NCBI RefSeq assembly: GCF_007859955.1
Contig: NZ_SJPR01000004.1
Location: 472,731 to 536,730, forward strand
DNA: 64,000 nucleotides
Direction of reading: 5' to 3'
From: Botrimarina colliarenosi
GTDB lineage: Bacteria > Planctomycetota > Planctomycetia > Pirellulales > Lacipirellulaceae
Notes under the pieces: generated by a model
Database searches by the model: none
Told to the model about the DNA's origin: nothing
The model's input: only the letters and a program-made list of their open reading frames with translations
Translations under genes and position numbers: made by a program
Part shown: in pieces, positions 30,030 through 40,173 of the stretch
Layout of the letters: every line of letters starts with the position of its first letter
Position numbering within the stretch: position 1 is the stretch's first letter

Positions 30030-30163
30030 CTTGCTCTGTCTGCAATGGCGGGGGGAGCCGGGGCGGCTGAACCAACCCCGTCTGGCCGATGCTACCGCCC
30101 CGCCGCCGAGTGTCAACCTGCCGGGGGCGTCCCCTCCGCGTTCGCCGCGCGGGGGATCGGGCG

Positions 30164-30457
30164 TCAGCCGCTTGGCTTACCCATCGTTAGGCTGTGGAAG
30201 AACAGAACCGCCCCGATCGACAGCAGGCACCAACCGAGCCAATCCGGGGGCGAAACCACCTTGGCGGGCAGCGTCGCCGGCAGCGCCGGCGTCGTCCCCG
30301 CAAGCGCCCCCACGGGGTCGGCGCTCGCCAGAGCCCGCTCCGCCAGGAAACGTGTCGCCTCGCTGGTCAGGACGTAAGAACTGACCATCCGCAGCTGCAT
30401 CCCGAGCAGCGCGAGGAAGATCGCGATAAACAAGAACTGATTGCGATTGAGCTCCAT
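30164..30457 (-). CDS. Small two-helix membrane protein, function unknown
   Basis: A 97-residue protein from the ATG at 30457, which has AGGAG 8 bases upstream. Two TM segments are visible: near residues 7-19 (FLFIAIFLALLGM) and near 77-92 (WLGWCLLSIGAVLFFH). Between lies an Ala/Pro-rich linker. I recognise no family. It lies 134 bases upstream of the STAS gene on the same strand. Confidence 0.6.
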   Translation of the reverse strand: MELNRNQFLFIAIFLALLGMQLRMVSSYVLTSEATRFLAERALASADPVGALAGTTPALPATLPAKVVSPPDWLGWCLLSIGAVLFFHSLTMGKPSG

Positions 30458-30626
30458 CGCTGACTCTCCTACTTCGGCTCCCCCCGGAGGGGAATCACGC
30501 GAGACTCTTACTGCGGCGTCGCCGCTGGGAGTCTTCATCGGCTGCCGGCGGAACAAAAGGCGATCGAGCGGCCGAACCCATTGGGTTTGCCGGTTGTGTC
30601 GCTTGTAAGGCCCCGCCAGAAAGCAA

Positions 30627-30660
30627 AACGGCCCCGCTGCGTCGCCGCAGCGGGGCCGTT
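30627..30660 (-). terminator. Terminator of the giant surface-protein gene
   Basis: AACGGCCCCGCTGCG at 30627-30641 pairs with CGCAGCGGGGCCGTT at 30646-30660 around a four-base loop. On the minus strand it follows the stop of the gene at 30689 and is followed by TTTTGCTT. Confidence 0.85.
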
Positions 30661-30688
30661 GTTCGATCGGATCACCGGGAGGTTGGTC

Positions 30689-33600
30689 TCAGAAAGCGAA
30701 CGCCGAGGCGAAAGCTTCCTCAACCTGGTCGTCGGTCTCTTCCTCAGCCGCCGCGTCGTACGACCCTTCGACCGAGTCGTCGGCATCGTCCGCCGATGAC
30801 CCCAAGGCCCACTGCAACAGAGCGGCGTCGATGGCGTCGCCTTCGTCGATCGCTTCTTCCGAGACGGCGAACGACTCGTCGAGGACCGACGTCACCACCG
30901 GGCTCGTGTAGAACATCGGGGCGAAGGCGTCGGCGTCGAGCACGACGTTTTCCGGCACGACGCTCTCAGGGGCGACGGGCTCAAGAACGTCCTCGACGAT
31001 TGGCATCGTCACGAGGGACGGCACGCCCACCGGGTCACCGCCAAGCGGGCTGAGGTAAACGACCTCGTCCGGCTCGGCGATCGAGACGATCAGGGCCGGG
31101 GCCCCTTGAGCGGCGCTGAACGCGTCACGCCAAATCGAGTAGTCGGCCGCGTTGATCTTGCCGTCGTGGTTGCCGTCGGCCGCCATATTAGACTTCGATC
31201 CGTAGGTCGCACGCCAGACGGCGTCGTCGGCCATGGTCACCTGTCCGTCGCCGTTGTAGTCGCCGTCGATAATTCCGACCGGGACGGCATTCAGCACTCG
31301 CGTCAGGCGGTAGTCCTCGACCTCACCGGTCGACGCCAACCCGGTGTAGCCGGTAATGCCCTGGCCCCAACGGAATCGGGCCGCATAGCTCGCGGCCGTG
31401 CCATCAATGGCGATGCCGGAGGTGTCGATCACCAGTCGCGTCGTCTTGCCCGATTCGAGCGGCGTGCCGCCAGCAATCGTGATCATCTCGCCGGCGTCGT
31501 CCCAGTCACCATCGTTGTTGAAGTCGATCCACGCGAAGAGGCGGTCGCTCGACGTACCTGTCGCTGTGACGTCGATGAGGACGTCCGAACCCGCGACGAT
31601 ACTGCTCGCCATCCGAACGCCGTCTTCGTCATCCGGCGAGAATAGAGTGTCATCCGCCTGGGCGTTGCTCGACTGCAGCGTGCCCGGGTCGGCGTCCGGA
31701 GCGACCGTGCCGAGGAACGTGCCCGCGACGCGGGTGTGGCGGGCGCCATTGTCAGCGAGGGTCGTCGGGAAGTTCAGACCGCCACCGACAATTAGATCGC
31801 CGTAGTCGAGTGTGAAGGTCGGAACGGCGTCAAACACACCGAAGACTCCCACCGAGGCGAAGGCGCCCGGTGTCACCGAGACCGTGCGGCCGAACCCGCC
31901 CGATGGCAACGTCTGCGAGACAAACTGCTGGCCACCTAGATTCACGCGGACCTGGTAGAGACCGACGGAAGTCAGCGGGACGCTGTAGGCGCCTTGTGCA
32001 TTTGTAACGGTGGTGTCGACCAGCGTCTCGAACGAGCCGTTGCCATCCGCGTCGCGATACACCTCGACTGTTATTCCCGCGAATCCCGTCTCGTTGGCGT
32101 CGCGGACGCCATCGTTGTCGGCGTCGCTGAAGACCGTGCCCGCTAACCCTTGTGGAGCGGAGACCAAGAAGTTGCTCGTTATGGCCGCACTGGGAGAGAC
32201 CGTCTGATTGAAGATCCCGTCGATCGGCACGAGGGGTTCGAGGCCTTCCTGGATCGTCGATTGGTCGAGTCTCAGGGTGACGTTTACCGCAGTCGAACTA
32301 TTGATCTCAAGGCGGTAAGCGCCGTTTGCGTCCGTCAACGCCCGCGGCTCGTCGGCGTCGAGGATGCCATTGAGGTTGCGGTCGAAGAAGACCCGGGCGC
32401 CGGCCTGAGCCACATCGGTTGTCTCGAAGACACCGTCGCCGTCAACGTCGTTGCGGACGCGGCCCGAGATGACAATCGGAGCGGTCGAGGCGAACAGGTA
32501 ATCCTCGACCTCGCCGGCGTTGGCGACGCCATCGTATTCAATGCCGGCGGGTCCCCAGCGGAACCGAGCGGCGTAGAACGTCGCCGACGTGTCAACATCC
32601 GCCGGCGTGGCGGCCGAGATGCGGCGGGCGACGGGGCTCGCCGGGTTGGCGACCTGCAGGTCCTCGACATTGTCGAAGATCTTCTCACCGGGGTCGTCCC
32701 AGTCGCCGTCGTTGTTGAAGTCGATCCAGGCGTTGAGCACGGCGCCCGCGCCAAACGCCGTCAGGTCGAACTCAACCGTGCTATTCGGCGTGATCGCAGT
32801 GGTGATCAACCGCACGCCATCCTCGTCATCGACTCCGTTAAAGTCGTCACCGAGGCCGTCGATTGCCGGGTTGCGAACCGGGCTTTGGAAGCCGTCGCTA
32901 TCGATATCGACGCTCGAGCCGAGGCGGATGCCCGGGGTCACGACGTGGCGGGCGCCGTTGTCGGCCAGCAGGGTCGGGTAATTGCTGTTGGCGTCAACGA
33001 ATAGGTCACCAAAGTCAAAGATCCGTCCGTCAAAGACGCCGAACTCTTGGGGAAGGTTCGACTGTTGTCCTGCAACGAGCGTGACCGCGATGCCCGCCCC
33101 CGCTGCTGGCGTCGTCTGCGTCAACTGGATGGACGGCAAGTTCAGGCGAACGTTGTACGTGCCCGAGACGCTCGTCTCGATCAAGAAGGTCCCGTCCGGA
33201 CGGACCGTAGCCGAGGGCTCACCATTGTCGTAGACGCCGTTCCCATCCACATCGACATAGGCCGAAATGAACAGGTCCTGACCATCTATCTGGACAGAAT
33301 CGGAGAAGGGCCCCTCGTTGAAATTGCGTACACCGTTCTGGTTGACATCTTCAAACACCGAACCGACGACAATCGCCGGCTCGCCGACGCCAAGCCGCAG
33401 CGTGAAGTCAACGTCGGCAGCCTGGCCGGGCGTCACAGCGACACTCTTGAAACCGCTCGCCGGATTCTGGGTGACGAGCCCGGCAGGAACCGTCGAATCG
33501 ACGATGCCAATCCTGACGGAAGCGGCCGACAACAGACCAGAAATCGTCATTGAGTAGTTGCCGCTGGCGTCGGTGACGGCCGACAACTCCCCTGCATCGA

Positions 33601-36600
33601 GCGTCGAGTTGCCATTCGCGTCGTAGAAGACCGTGACGCCCGCCGCTGCTTCATCAATGCCGTCTTGTTGAATTCCGTCGTTATTGCGGTCTCGGTAGAC
33701 CGTCCCGGAAACCGGCACGTTGGTCAGGGCGGGATCGATCTCTAGCAGGAAGTTGACGTTTGTCACCTTCGAGGTCTCGCCAAATGCGATGTTTGGCGAT
33801 GCGTAAATCTGGACGGTGTAGATCGAGGAACCGTCGAACGCGACTTGGCTGCCAAATGAGTTCGCGCCGGGAACGTCAAAATAGCCTTCCCCGTCTCGGG
33901 TGATAATTCGATCGGCGTCGTCGCTGACGACCCCAATTTCGTAGTCATACGTCAAGCCGCCGTAGGTCGCAAACCACTCGTAATACGCAGCCCAATACTG
34001 TCCGTTTGAGAGGAAGTCGGCTTCTGACGGCGGCGCGGGAGTCGCTTCGACATCAAAGTAGTAATTGCCGTCAGCGCCTGTTGTGAAGTAGTCGATGTCG
34101 CCCGTCGCCGAACGCGAGACGACGTTACCGTCGATATCGTACTGCGTAACGTACTGCGTCGACGATACCGTAACGGCCGAACCGAAGCTCTCCTGGCTGT
34201 AATCGAAGTTACGGAACACGTACGGGTCGGCGGTAGCGTCGGTCGGAAGTTCTCCGAAGAAGCCGGCCCGAACCGCTTCATCAATCGTAAATAAGTCCGT
34301 CGACGTGATGAATCGATCGACAGCGCTTGTCACCGTAACGTTGACGACTGTCAGGCTGGCGTCATGCCCCGTCGCTTGGAAGAATTTCTCGAGTGGCGCG
34401 ATCAGTTCCAGAACGTTCTGCTGAGGGTCTTCTGCCGTCCGAATCTGCAGGTAATTGACCTTGTTGATTACTGGATAGTACAGCTCTTCGCCCGTGTCCG
34501 GGGCAACGGTCTTATAGATGCCGTCCAGGCTGAAGCGGTCGTCTGTGGGAATGTTGTCGTTGCTGTACGTGACCGTGTCGTTCGGGTCGTCAAGAATGAC
34601 GGTCTTCGTCTCGGTGAAGAGGTTGCCGTCGGCGTCTTCGAGGGTGACGTTGAGGACGCCGAATTCGATATAGCGGTCAAAGTTGAAGTTCTCGTCATTA
34701 TCGGTGCCAATAATGCCCTGCTTGTTATCGTCGACTCCGATTTTTCCTTGGATGCGGCTTCCAGTGGCTTCGGTCCCGTGGGCCGTAACTTCAAACTGCC
34801 CGCCAATGAGCACCTCGGAAAAGCCGAAGTTCTCGATGATCAGTGTCCACTCATCATTGGGAGCAAAACCGCCGTTGGGGGGGAGGTCGTCGATGTCCTC
34901 ACGCTGAGCATTGGAGCTGAACAACTCCCCCCAGTGACGGTTGGTCGTCCATGTCCAGCCTTGCCCATCAGCGAGGGCGTCTTCATTGGTTACGACACTA
35001 ACGATCTGGTTGGTGATCGAGTCGTTGATGAGATCGCCGCCTTCATTGAGGTAGACGCCGCCCACAATCGAGCTGATCGACTCCTCGTACGGATTGCTCT
35101 GGCCTTGCTGGCCTTGAGGGTCTTGGGGGGCGACCACCGGTCCCGCCGGCGAACGCACCGCGCTCAATTCCGAAACAGTGCCGTCCGGCGAGCGGATTGC
35201 GATCCGCAGGTTGTCGACATCCCCCACAATGTTCGTCGTCAGTTCGAGCCACTCAAGCGACATAAAATCGGTGGTCGTCGTCGGATCGAAAACGAACGGA
35301 ATCTCGGAAACGCCCCGACGGCTCGGAATGGGGTCGTCGAGATTAAAGAACGGCGCGTCGGTGATCACCACGCCGACCGTGTCGCCATCGCTATTCGTGA
35401 CCTCCGTCGTGCCGAGGTCGCTGAAGAACTCTCGGTAGTACGCCTCGTTCAGGTTGGCATCGCTACTGAACGTGACCCCGCCCGGAACCGTCTGAATCAC
35501 GCCACCCGACCCGGGTACGGTGACGTTAAGAGCAGGCTGCACACGGATGCTGTTAATGCCGCCGAGGATGCCCGATGAAAGCGTGATCGACTGGTCGAGG
35601 TACAGGTCATACGTCTCCCAGGCGGTGGCCAACTTAACCGCTAGCGCCGCGTCGAGGGTGCCGTGACCGTAGCCGATTGACTCGAGATAACTACCGTAGC
35701 CCTGGCTCACGGTGTATCCGGCACCATTCTCGAACTCCAACTGACGGACGTCTGCCGGGGCTACAATTGGATTGACTAGTCCCCTGAAGCCGGCGCTATC
35801 GGGTACGGAGTCTTCAGCGAAGATGATGATGGGGCTATCTGGGCTGCTGGAGCCGGCGCCACTCCCAACAAGGCTCACGTTACCAGGGGCAGCGAGCAAT
35901 GACCCAACCCGTGTGCTGACCGGCGCCGGCTGATAGAGAGGGATTGTCATCCCTTCATCAGCGTAAGCAGGTCGGCCTTCATCATCGAGAGCTCGGACAT
36001 TGGGACGGATCAGGTTCCCGTTCGGATTGTAAAGCAGCGAGATGTATTCTTCCGGCTGGAAGTCGTCTTCCTCTGCATCGGCGGGCGCCAGGTTAACGAG
36101 ACGGGTTCCAACCTCAATAATCGGGTAGGCGTCCGGGTTGAGCGGATCATCAAGGACCGCCTCTCCGGTGTCGGGATCGATCGTCGCCTTGCCGAGCGGG
36201 TTCCCCTCGACATCCTGGAACTGTGGAATGGTGTAGCCAAACGTGTCGAGTTGCGGGTTACCTGCGCCATCGACGAAAAACAAGGGATCCCCCTGGCCGT
36301 CGACACCTACCTCCGGAGTAAAGACGAACTCGACCCCGAGGTCGATCGATGCGTTCTCATTGATAAAGAAACCTCGCTCGACGAGGAAATCTTGCAATTC
36401 GGAGCTGTACTGCGAGTTCGGTAGGATCGCCGAATCAATGTCGGCCTCGCCGTCGCCGTCGGTGTCAAGCGCGTAACTCACATAGACCGGCTCTTCAGGG
36501 TCGATGTATTCCTGGAGCTGGTTGACGATCCAGCTTTCGCTGAACTGATCGTTCTGTCGTGCCGACGACAGCAGGATCTGCTGGACGTCTCGGTAGCTTA

Positions 36601-37972
36601 ACTTCGGATTGGCTTCGAGCATCAGTCCGACGACTGCAGCCACCTGTGCGGCGGCGTACTCGGTCCCACTCAATGCCGATGTGTAATCGGTGTCGGCGAA
36701 GTAGTCGCCGTCGAATTCAAAGTTAAAGAGAGGCGCGGCGTTGGCCCCATCGTCTCCGGAAAGGTCTGTCGAGACCAAACCAGAGTTCAGCCCAATCGTG
36801 GTCGAGATGTTCTGTGAGAAGTTCCCCGAGGGCGCGACGATGAGAATGTTAGCGCCCCCTTCGGAATAGCCGCTGACCAGTCCGGTCGCCGGGTTCTCGT
36901 AGCGCCCGTCGTAATCGACCGCGCCAACCGCAATCGTGTAAATGCTGTTGGCCAGTTGATCATACTGGCTGCTCGCGTAGTTGCCGGTCGGCAAGAAGGG
37001 CGCGGTCGTTGTTCCTCGCCCGGCGTCATTACCGGCGGGGACAATATGGATGCTGCCGAGGGCGACGATCTCATTCGAGGTGATCAGCCCGTCGCCGTTG
37101 ATATCGATCCAAGCGGCCCGTCCACCGATCGCAGTGTCTTGGATCGCGTCAAGCAGAGAGGTGCCCGTCACCGGATCTGTGGGAAGTGCGACTCCGGCTC
37201 GTGATCCCGTCGGATTCAGGTAGTCCGAGGTGTGGAGGAATATGTCGGTAACGCTTGACGGATCCTGCCCAATCGCGTCAAAAACTCCGTCGCCATCGAG
37301 GTCGAGCGGGATCAGCGAGCCACCCAAAATCGCGTCGGGGATGCCATCGCCGTTCCCGTCTTGAATGAAGCCAGACTGAAACCGGTACGCCGTGTTGAGG
37401 GCATCGATTGTGGCGGTACCGGAGGAGTCGGCGACGAAAAGCGGGTAAATATCCGCACCATATGCAATCCCGACGATGCCACGACTGTTGTCTTGGGCGC
37501 CGATGATGCCGGCAAGCGCCGTCCCGCGAAAATCGGCGGGGTCGTTGTAGGTCGGGTCGGCATCTCCATTGAGCAAGTCGAGATTGGTGAAGAGGCCCGA
37601 TGTGACGAAGGCCCCTATGAGATCTTCATGCGATAAGTCAAAGCCTCCGTCAATAATTGCAATCTGAACACCGGCGCCCGTGACCCCTTGGGCCCACGCC
37701 TGGAGGATGTTGATGTCCTCGCCAGCGACGGCGATTGTCTGATTGATCGTGGGCGACGTCGGGTCGAACTCGGTCTGCTGACCATTGGCGACCAAGTACC
37801 ACTGGTTCGCGAAGAACGGGTTTGTGCCGGGCGAGGCCGTCATCATCTCGCGGCCTTCGAGCCGCTCGATCTCGCGACGACGCGGCGCCTTGCGGACGGC
37901 GCCCGTGCGGGCGGCGAACACGCGGGAAAACGGATTGCTGCTGGACCGGCGGGAGGGTCGGTTCTTGCGCAC
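30689..37972 (-). CDS. Giant surface protein with degenerate subtilase, P-like, SdrD-B-like, GEVED and dockerin domains
   Basis: A 2427-residue exported protein starting at GTG 37972, with AGGAA about 9 bases upstream. It has a basic N-terminus with RLEGREMM, resembling the planctomycete LEPR-XLL export motif. Residues about 50-470 are a peptidase S8 (kexin/subtilisin-like) fold: Asp108 in AIIDGGFDLSHEDL and Asn315 in VPAGND are kept, but the His position is Arg149 (DFRGTALAG) and the Ser position is Glu438 (SGTEYAA). A P-domain-like region lies at about 880-1070. SdrD-B-like repeats lie at about 1418, 1532, 1833 and 1941. GEVED domains lie at about 1652-1827 and 2055-2222. A type I dockerin lies at about 2234-2290. 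The C-terminus is acidic. It is probably a binding or scaffolding protein, not a protease. Confidence 0.85.
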   Translation of the reverse strand: MRKNRPSRRSSSNPFSRVFAARTGAVRKAPRRREIERLEGREMMTASPGTNPFFANQWYLVANGQQTEFDPTSPTINQTIAVAGEDINILQAWAQGVTGAGVQIAIIDGGFDLSHEDLIGAFVTSGLFTNLDLLNGDADPTYNDPADFRGTALAGIIGAQDNSRGIVGIAYGADIYPLFVADSSGTATIDALNTAYRFQSGFIQDGNGDGIPDAILGGSLIPLDLDGDGVFDAIGQDPSSVTDIFLHTSDYLNPTGSRAGVALPTDPVTGTSLLDAIQDTAIGGRAAWIDINGDGLITSNEIVALGSIHIVPAGNDAGRGTTTAPFLPTGNYASSQYDQLANSIYTIAVGAVDYDGRYENPATGLVSGYSEGGANILIVAPSGNFSQNISTTIGLNSGLVSTDLSGDDGANAAPLFNFEFDGDYFADTDYTSALSGTEYAAAQVAAVVGLMLEANPKLSYRDVQQILLSSARQNDQFSESWIVNQLQEYIDPEEPVYVSYALDTDGDGEADIDSAILPNSQYSSELQDFLVERGFFINENASIDLGVEFVFTPEVGVDGQGDPLFFVDGAGNPQLDTFGYTIPQFQDVEGNPLGKATIDPDTGEAVLDDPLNPDAYPIIEVGTRLVNLAPADAEEDDFQPEEYISLLYNPNGNLIRPNVRALDDEGRPAYADEGMTIPLYQPAPVSTRVGSLLAAPGNVSLVGSGAGSSSPDSPIIIFAEDSVPDSAGFRGLVNPIVAPADVRQLEFENGAGYTVSQGYGSYLESIGYGHGTLDAALAVKLATAWETYDLYLDQSITLSSGILGGINSIRVQPALNVTVPGSGGVIQTVPGGVTFSSDANLNEAYYREFFSDLGTTEVTNSDGDTVGVVITDAPFFNLDDPIPSRRGVSEIPFVFDPTTTTDFMSLEWLELTTNIVGDVDNLRIAIRSPDGTVSELSAVRSPAGPVVAPQDPQGQQGQSNPYEESISSIVGGVYLNEGGDLINDSITNQIVSVVTNEDALADGQGWTWTTNRHWGELFSSNAQREDIDDLPPNGGFAPNDEWTLIIENFGFSEVLIGGQFEVTAHGTEATGSRIQGKIGVDDNKQGIIGTDNDENFNFDRYIEFGVLNVTLEDADGNLFTETKTVILDDPNDTVTYSNDNIPTDDRFSLDGIYKTVAPDTGEELYYPVINKVNYLQIRTAEDPQQNVLELIAPLEKFFQATGHDASLTVVNVTVTSAVDRFITSTDLFTIDEAVRAGFFGELPTDATADPYVFRNFDYSQESFGSAVTVSSTQYVTQYDIDGNVVSRSATGDIDYFTTGADGNYYFDVEATPAPPSEADFLSNGQYWAAYYEWFATYGGLTYDYEIGVVSDDADRIITRDGEGYFDVPGANSFGSQVAFDGSSIYTVQIYASPNIAFGETSKVTNVNFLLEIDPALTNVPVSGTVYRDRNNDGIQQDGIDEAAAGVTVFYDANGNSTLDAGELSAVTDASGNYSMTISGLLSAASVRIGIVDSTVPAGLVTQNPASGFKSVAVTPGQAADVDFTLRLGVGEPAIVVGSVFEDVNQNGVRNFNEGPFSDSVQIDGQDLFISAYVDVDGNGVYDNGEPSATVRPDGTFLIETSVSGTYNVRLNLPSIQLTQTTPAAGAGIAVTLVAGQQSNLPQEFGVFDGRIFDFGDLFVDANSNYPTLLADNGARHVVTPGIRLGSSVDIDSDGFQSPVRNPAIDGLGDDFNGVDDEDGVRLITTAITPNSTVEFDLTAFGAGAVLNAWIDFNNDGDWDDPGEKIFDNVEDLQVANPASPVARRISAATPADVDTSATFYAARFRWGPAGIEYDGVANAGEVEDYLFASTAPIVISGRVRNDVDGDGVFETTDVAQAGARVFFDRNLNGILDADEPRALTDANGAYRLEINSSTAVNVTLRLDQSTIQEGLEPLVPIDGIFNQTVSPSAAITSNFLVSAPQGLAGTVFSDADNDGVRDANETGFAGITVEVYRDADGNGSFETLVDTTVTNAQGAYSVPLTSVGLYQVRVNLGGQQFVSQTLPSGGFGRTVSVTPGAFASVGVFGVFDAVPTFTLDYGDLIVGGGLNFPTTLADNGARHTRVAGTFLGTVAPDADPGTLQSSNAQADDTLFSPDDEDGVRMASSIVAGSDVLIDVTATGTSSDRLFAWIDFNNDGDWDDAGEMITIAGGTPLESGKTTRLVIDTSGIAIDGTAASYAARFRWGQGITGYTGLASTGEVEDYRLTRVLNAVPVGIIDGDYNGDGQVTMADDAVWRATYGSKSNMAADGNHDGKINAADYSIWRDAFSAAQGAPALIVSIAEPDEVVYLSPLGGDPVGVPSLVTMPIVEDVLEPVAPESVVPENVVLDADAFAPMFYTSPVVTSVLDESFAVSEEAIDEGDAIDAALLQWALGSSADDADDSVEGSYDAAAEEETDDQVEEAFASAFAF

Positions 37973-38524
37973 TTCGGGCGTTCCTGCAGATTCAAAGTGG
38001 GGTCGTTGGCCGCGACGTGTCGCTCAAGGCGAATCGGGCCGCGGGGCGGGCGCACAACGAGAGTTGTTCTTACGCTTCGCCGACCGCTGTGACGATTATT
38101 CCGGATAGGGAGCTACTAACGAGACGCGCCACGCGCCGCCATTTGTGGCGAAAAGGCGCGGTGCGTCTTCTTAACTGAGGCCGCTTGGGTCTTCTGCTGT
38201 CACGCGGCGATTCACAAAGTCAGCGCAAACCGCCTGTTTTGACAACAGCCTTCAGGCTAACCACGGCCTCCCGCACCGTCAAACTCCTGGCGCAGAAAGA
38301 CCTTAGAGTCCCCCGCGGGGGGGCCGAACGGACCAACCGGGCGGGTTGGGGAAAGTTTACCGCCTGTGCCGAATCGACTGGTTCGTCCGGTGACGCCGCT
38401 CCGATAGGTACTCACGAACGAACCGCTTCTGCGGCCTGAAGGATCGGCAATAGGGCGGGGGATAGCGGGTATCCGCAGCACATCCGCGGCGTACGGCGCC
38501 GCGACACCGTTTGGGGGGGAAGCG
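37973..38524. other. Divergent intergenic region with hairpin
   Basis: A 552-base spacer between two surface-protein genes, without a supported gene. A hairpin at 38123-38167 combines GACGC/GCGTC, CGCGCC/GGCGCG and an inner CGCCATTTGTGGCG. Promoters for both genes are expected here but none is clearly visible. Confidence 0.5.
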
Positions 38525-39943
38525 ATGAGGACTCTTCGTGCGACCGCTACGGCGGCCTGCTTTGGTCTATTGGGTTGGTGCGGGGGCGTGGCCCCGGCGG
38601 CGGCCCAAGGGCTTCTCGCTCAGCCCGGCTTTGTCGCCGGAGGTCCCGGCGCGCTGGCGGGCTCGGCCCACGCCGCGATGGGGGGACCGATCGCGGGCGC
38701 TGACGCCTTTGTGGACGCCTACGGCGACCCGCTGGTGATGCCGGCTCAGTACGCCTCGCCATCTCAGTACGTCACCCAGGCCCAGTACGGCAGCCCGGCC
38801 CAATACGGCTGCCCGCCCGGCGGCTACGGGGGCGGCGGCATGCCCGGCGGGGCGGGGGGCGATCCGTTCGGCGGCGCCTACATGAACACCGAGCAGTGCG
38901 GCCCGCACTACTTCGATTTCTCCGCCGAGTACCTGCACTACAGCCGCGACAAGTCGCCCCTCACGAACTCGACGGTCTACTCGACCAACGGGTTTGTGAA
39001 CGACGACAATACGGTTGTCACCAGCCCGTTTGACGAGGCCCGCGTGGCTCTGCGGGGGGGCGACGTGAACAGCGAAGACGGCGACGGCTACCGCCTGACG
39101 GGCCGGTTCGATGTCGGCGCTCTGAGCGTCGTCGAGTTTACCTACAGCGGCATGTACTGGGACGACTCGGCGGTCGCCCTGCAGCAAGGTTCGACGCAGC
39201 TGTTCTCGGTTTACAGCCTCTACGGCAGCGCCACCAACGGCGACTTTGACCAGGACGGCACGGCCGGCCCCCCGTCGGGCGCCGACTTTGCTGAGACCGC
39301 CAACGCCGACCGGCACATGCTGGAGTACGAGAGCGAACTGCACACGGCCGAAGCGTCTTACCGCCGCTACTGGGTCGGCTTCAACCCGCGGGTGAGCGGC
39401 ACGCTGCTGATTGGCTTCCGCTACACCAACTTGAACGAGTCGCTGACGTTCAGCTCGTTCGCCACGCCCGGCTCGATTAGCATCGGCTCCGAGGCGGACA
39501 ACGACTTGGCGGGCGTGCAGGTCGGCGGCGACATGTGGATCACCCTGCTGCAGGGGCTCCGCGTCGGCGGTGAGTCGAAGGTCGGCCTCTACAACAACAG
39601 CTACAAGGCGAAGTCGGTCGTCGCTTCGGCGACCGGGCCCTCCTTCAACAGCGAGTTGTTCTCGGGCGACCAGACCGCCTTCATGGCTGAGGCCAAGCTG
39701 ATGGCGGTGGCCGACCTGACGCCGAGTTGGTCGCTCAAGGCGGGCTACGAGTTCCTATTCATCAGCGACCTGGCGACGGTCGGCGACAGCACGGCCCTGG
39801 CCCAGCCCTACGGCGACATCAACAACATCAGCCAATTCCAGCAGACCGCTCTGCCGGCGGGCGTCGGTCCGGCGGCCGGGGCCAACAGCAACGGCGAGGC
39901 GTTCTTCCACGGTTTTACGGCGGGCGTCGAGTACGTCTGGTGA
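38525..39943 (+). CDS. BBP7-type outer-membrane beta-barrel protein
   Basis: A 472-residue outer-membrane protein. The N-terminus (MRTLRATATAACFGLLGWCG ... PAAAQG) is a signal peptide. Residues about 74-95 have repeated Gln-Tyr steps (PAQYASPSQYVTQ ... GSPAQYG) followed by a Gly-rich linker. The rest alternates beta strands (YFDFSAEYLHYSR, YRRYWVGFNPRVSGTLLIGF, ASYRR) and ends with aromatic VEYVW, typical of barrels. It matches the planctomycete BBP7 family. A terminator follows. Confidence 0.83.
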   Translation: MRTLRATATAACFGLLGWCGGVAPAAAQGLLAQPGFVAGGPGALAGSAHAAMGGPIAGADAFVDAYGDPLVMPAQYASPSQYVTQAQYGSPAQYGCPPGGYGGGGMPGGAGGDPFGGAYMNTEQCGPHYFDFSAEYLHYSRDKSPLTNSTVYSTNGFVNDDNTVVTSPFDEARVALRGGDVNSEDGDGYRLTGRFDVGALSVVEFTYSGMYWDDSAVALQQGSTQLFSVYSLYGSATNGDFDQDGTAGPPSGADFAETANADRHMLEYESELHTAEASYRRYWVGFNPRVSGTLLIGFRYTNLNESLTFSSFATPGSISIGSEADNDLAGVQVGGDMWITLLQGLRVGGESKVGLYNNSYKAKSVVASATGPSFNSELFSGDQTAFMAEAKLMAVADLTPSWSLKAGYEFLFISDLATVGDSTALAQPYGDINNISQFQQTALPAGVGPAAGANSNGEAFFHGFTAGVEYVW

Positions 39944-39980
39944 GGGTGAACCCCAATCGTTTTCAACGTGTCAATCGCTA

Positions 39981-40017
39981 CGCCGCCCCGGGGATTCGCC
40001 CCGGGTGCGGCGTTTTT
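39981..40017 (+). terminator. Terminator after the BBP7 gene
   Basis: CGCCGCCCCGGGG pairs with CCCCGGGTGCGGCG (one mismatch) around ATTCG, followed by TTTTT and a second T-run. Confidence 0.88.
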
Positions 40018-40076
40018 CGCTTTTTTTGGCCGACCTGAGAATCCAAAGTCCGCGTAGGCAGAACAGCGAGTCGGTT

Positions 40077-40082
40077 TATACT
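40077..40082 (+). promoter_or_regulatory. Possible -10 element of hflX
   Basis: TATACT occurs 92 bases upstream of the hflX ATG. No good -35 was found at standard spacing, so the assignment rests on the -10 alone. Confidence 0.4.
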
Positions 40083-40173
40083 GAGAGAGGCGCCAGCGCC
40101 CACCGGCTCGCCGCCCGCTCGCCGCCAAGCTGCATAAGTCACTAAGCCACCAAACGGAGCAAACCATCACTTA

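Noticed and set aside
34364..35578. Plus-strand frame inside the giant gene
   Set aside because: Antisense to the P-domain region; no domain or start signal.
30689..37972. Annotation as an active subtilisin-like protease
   Set aside because: The His and Ser positions are Arg and Glu, so peptidase activity is not supported.
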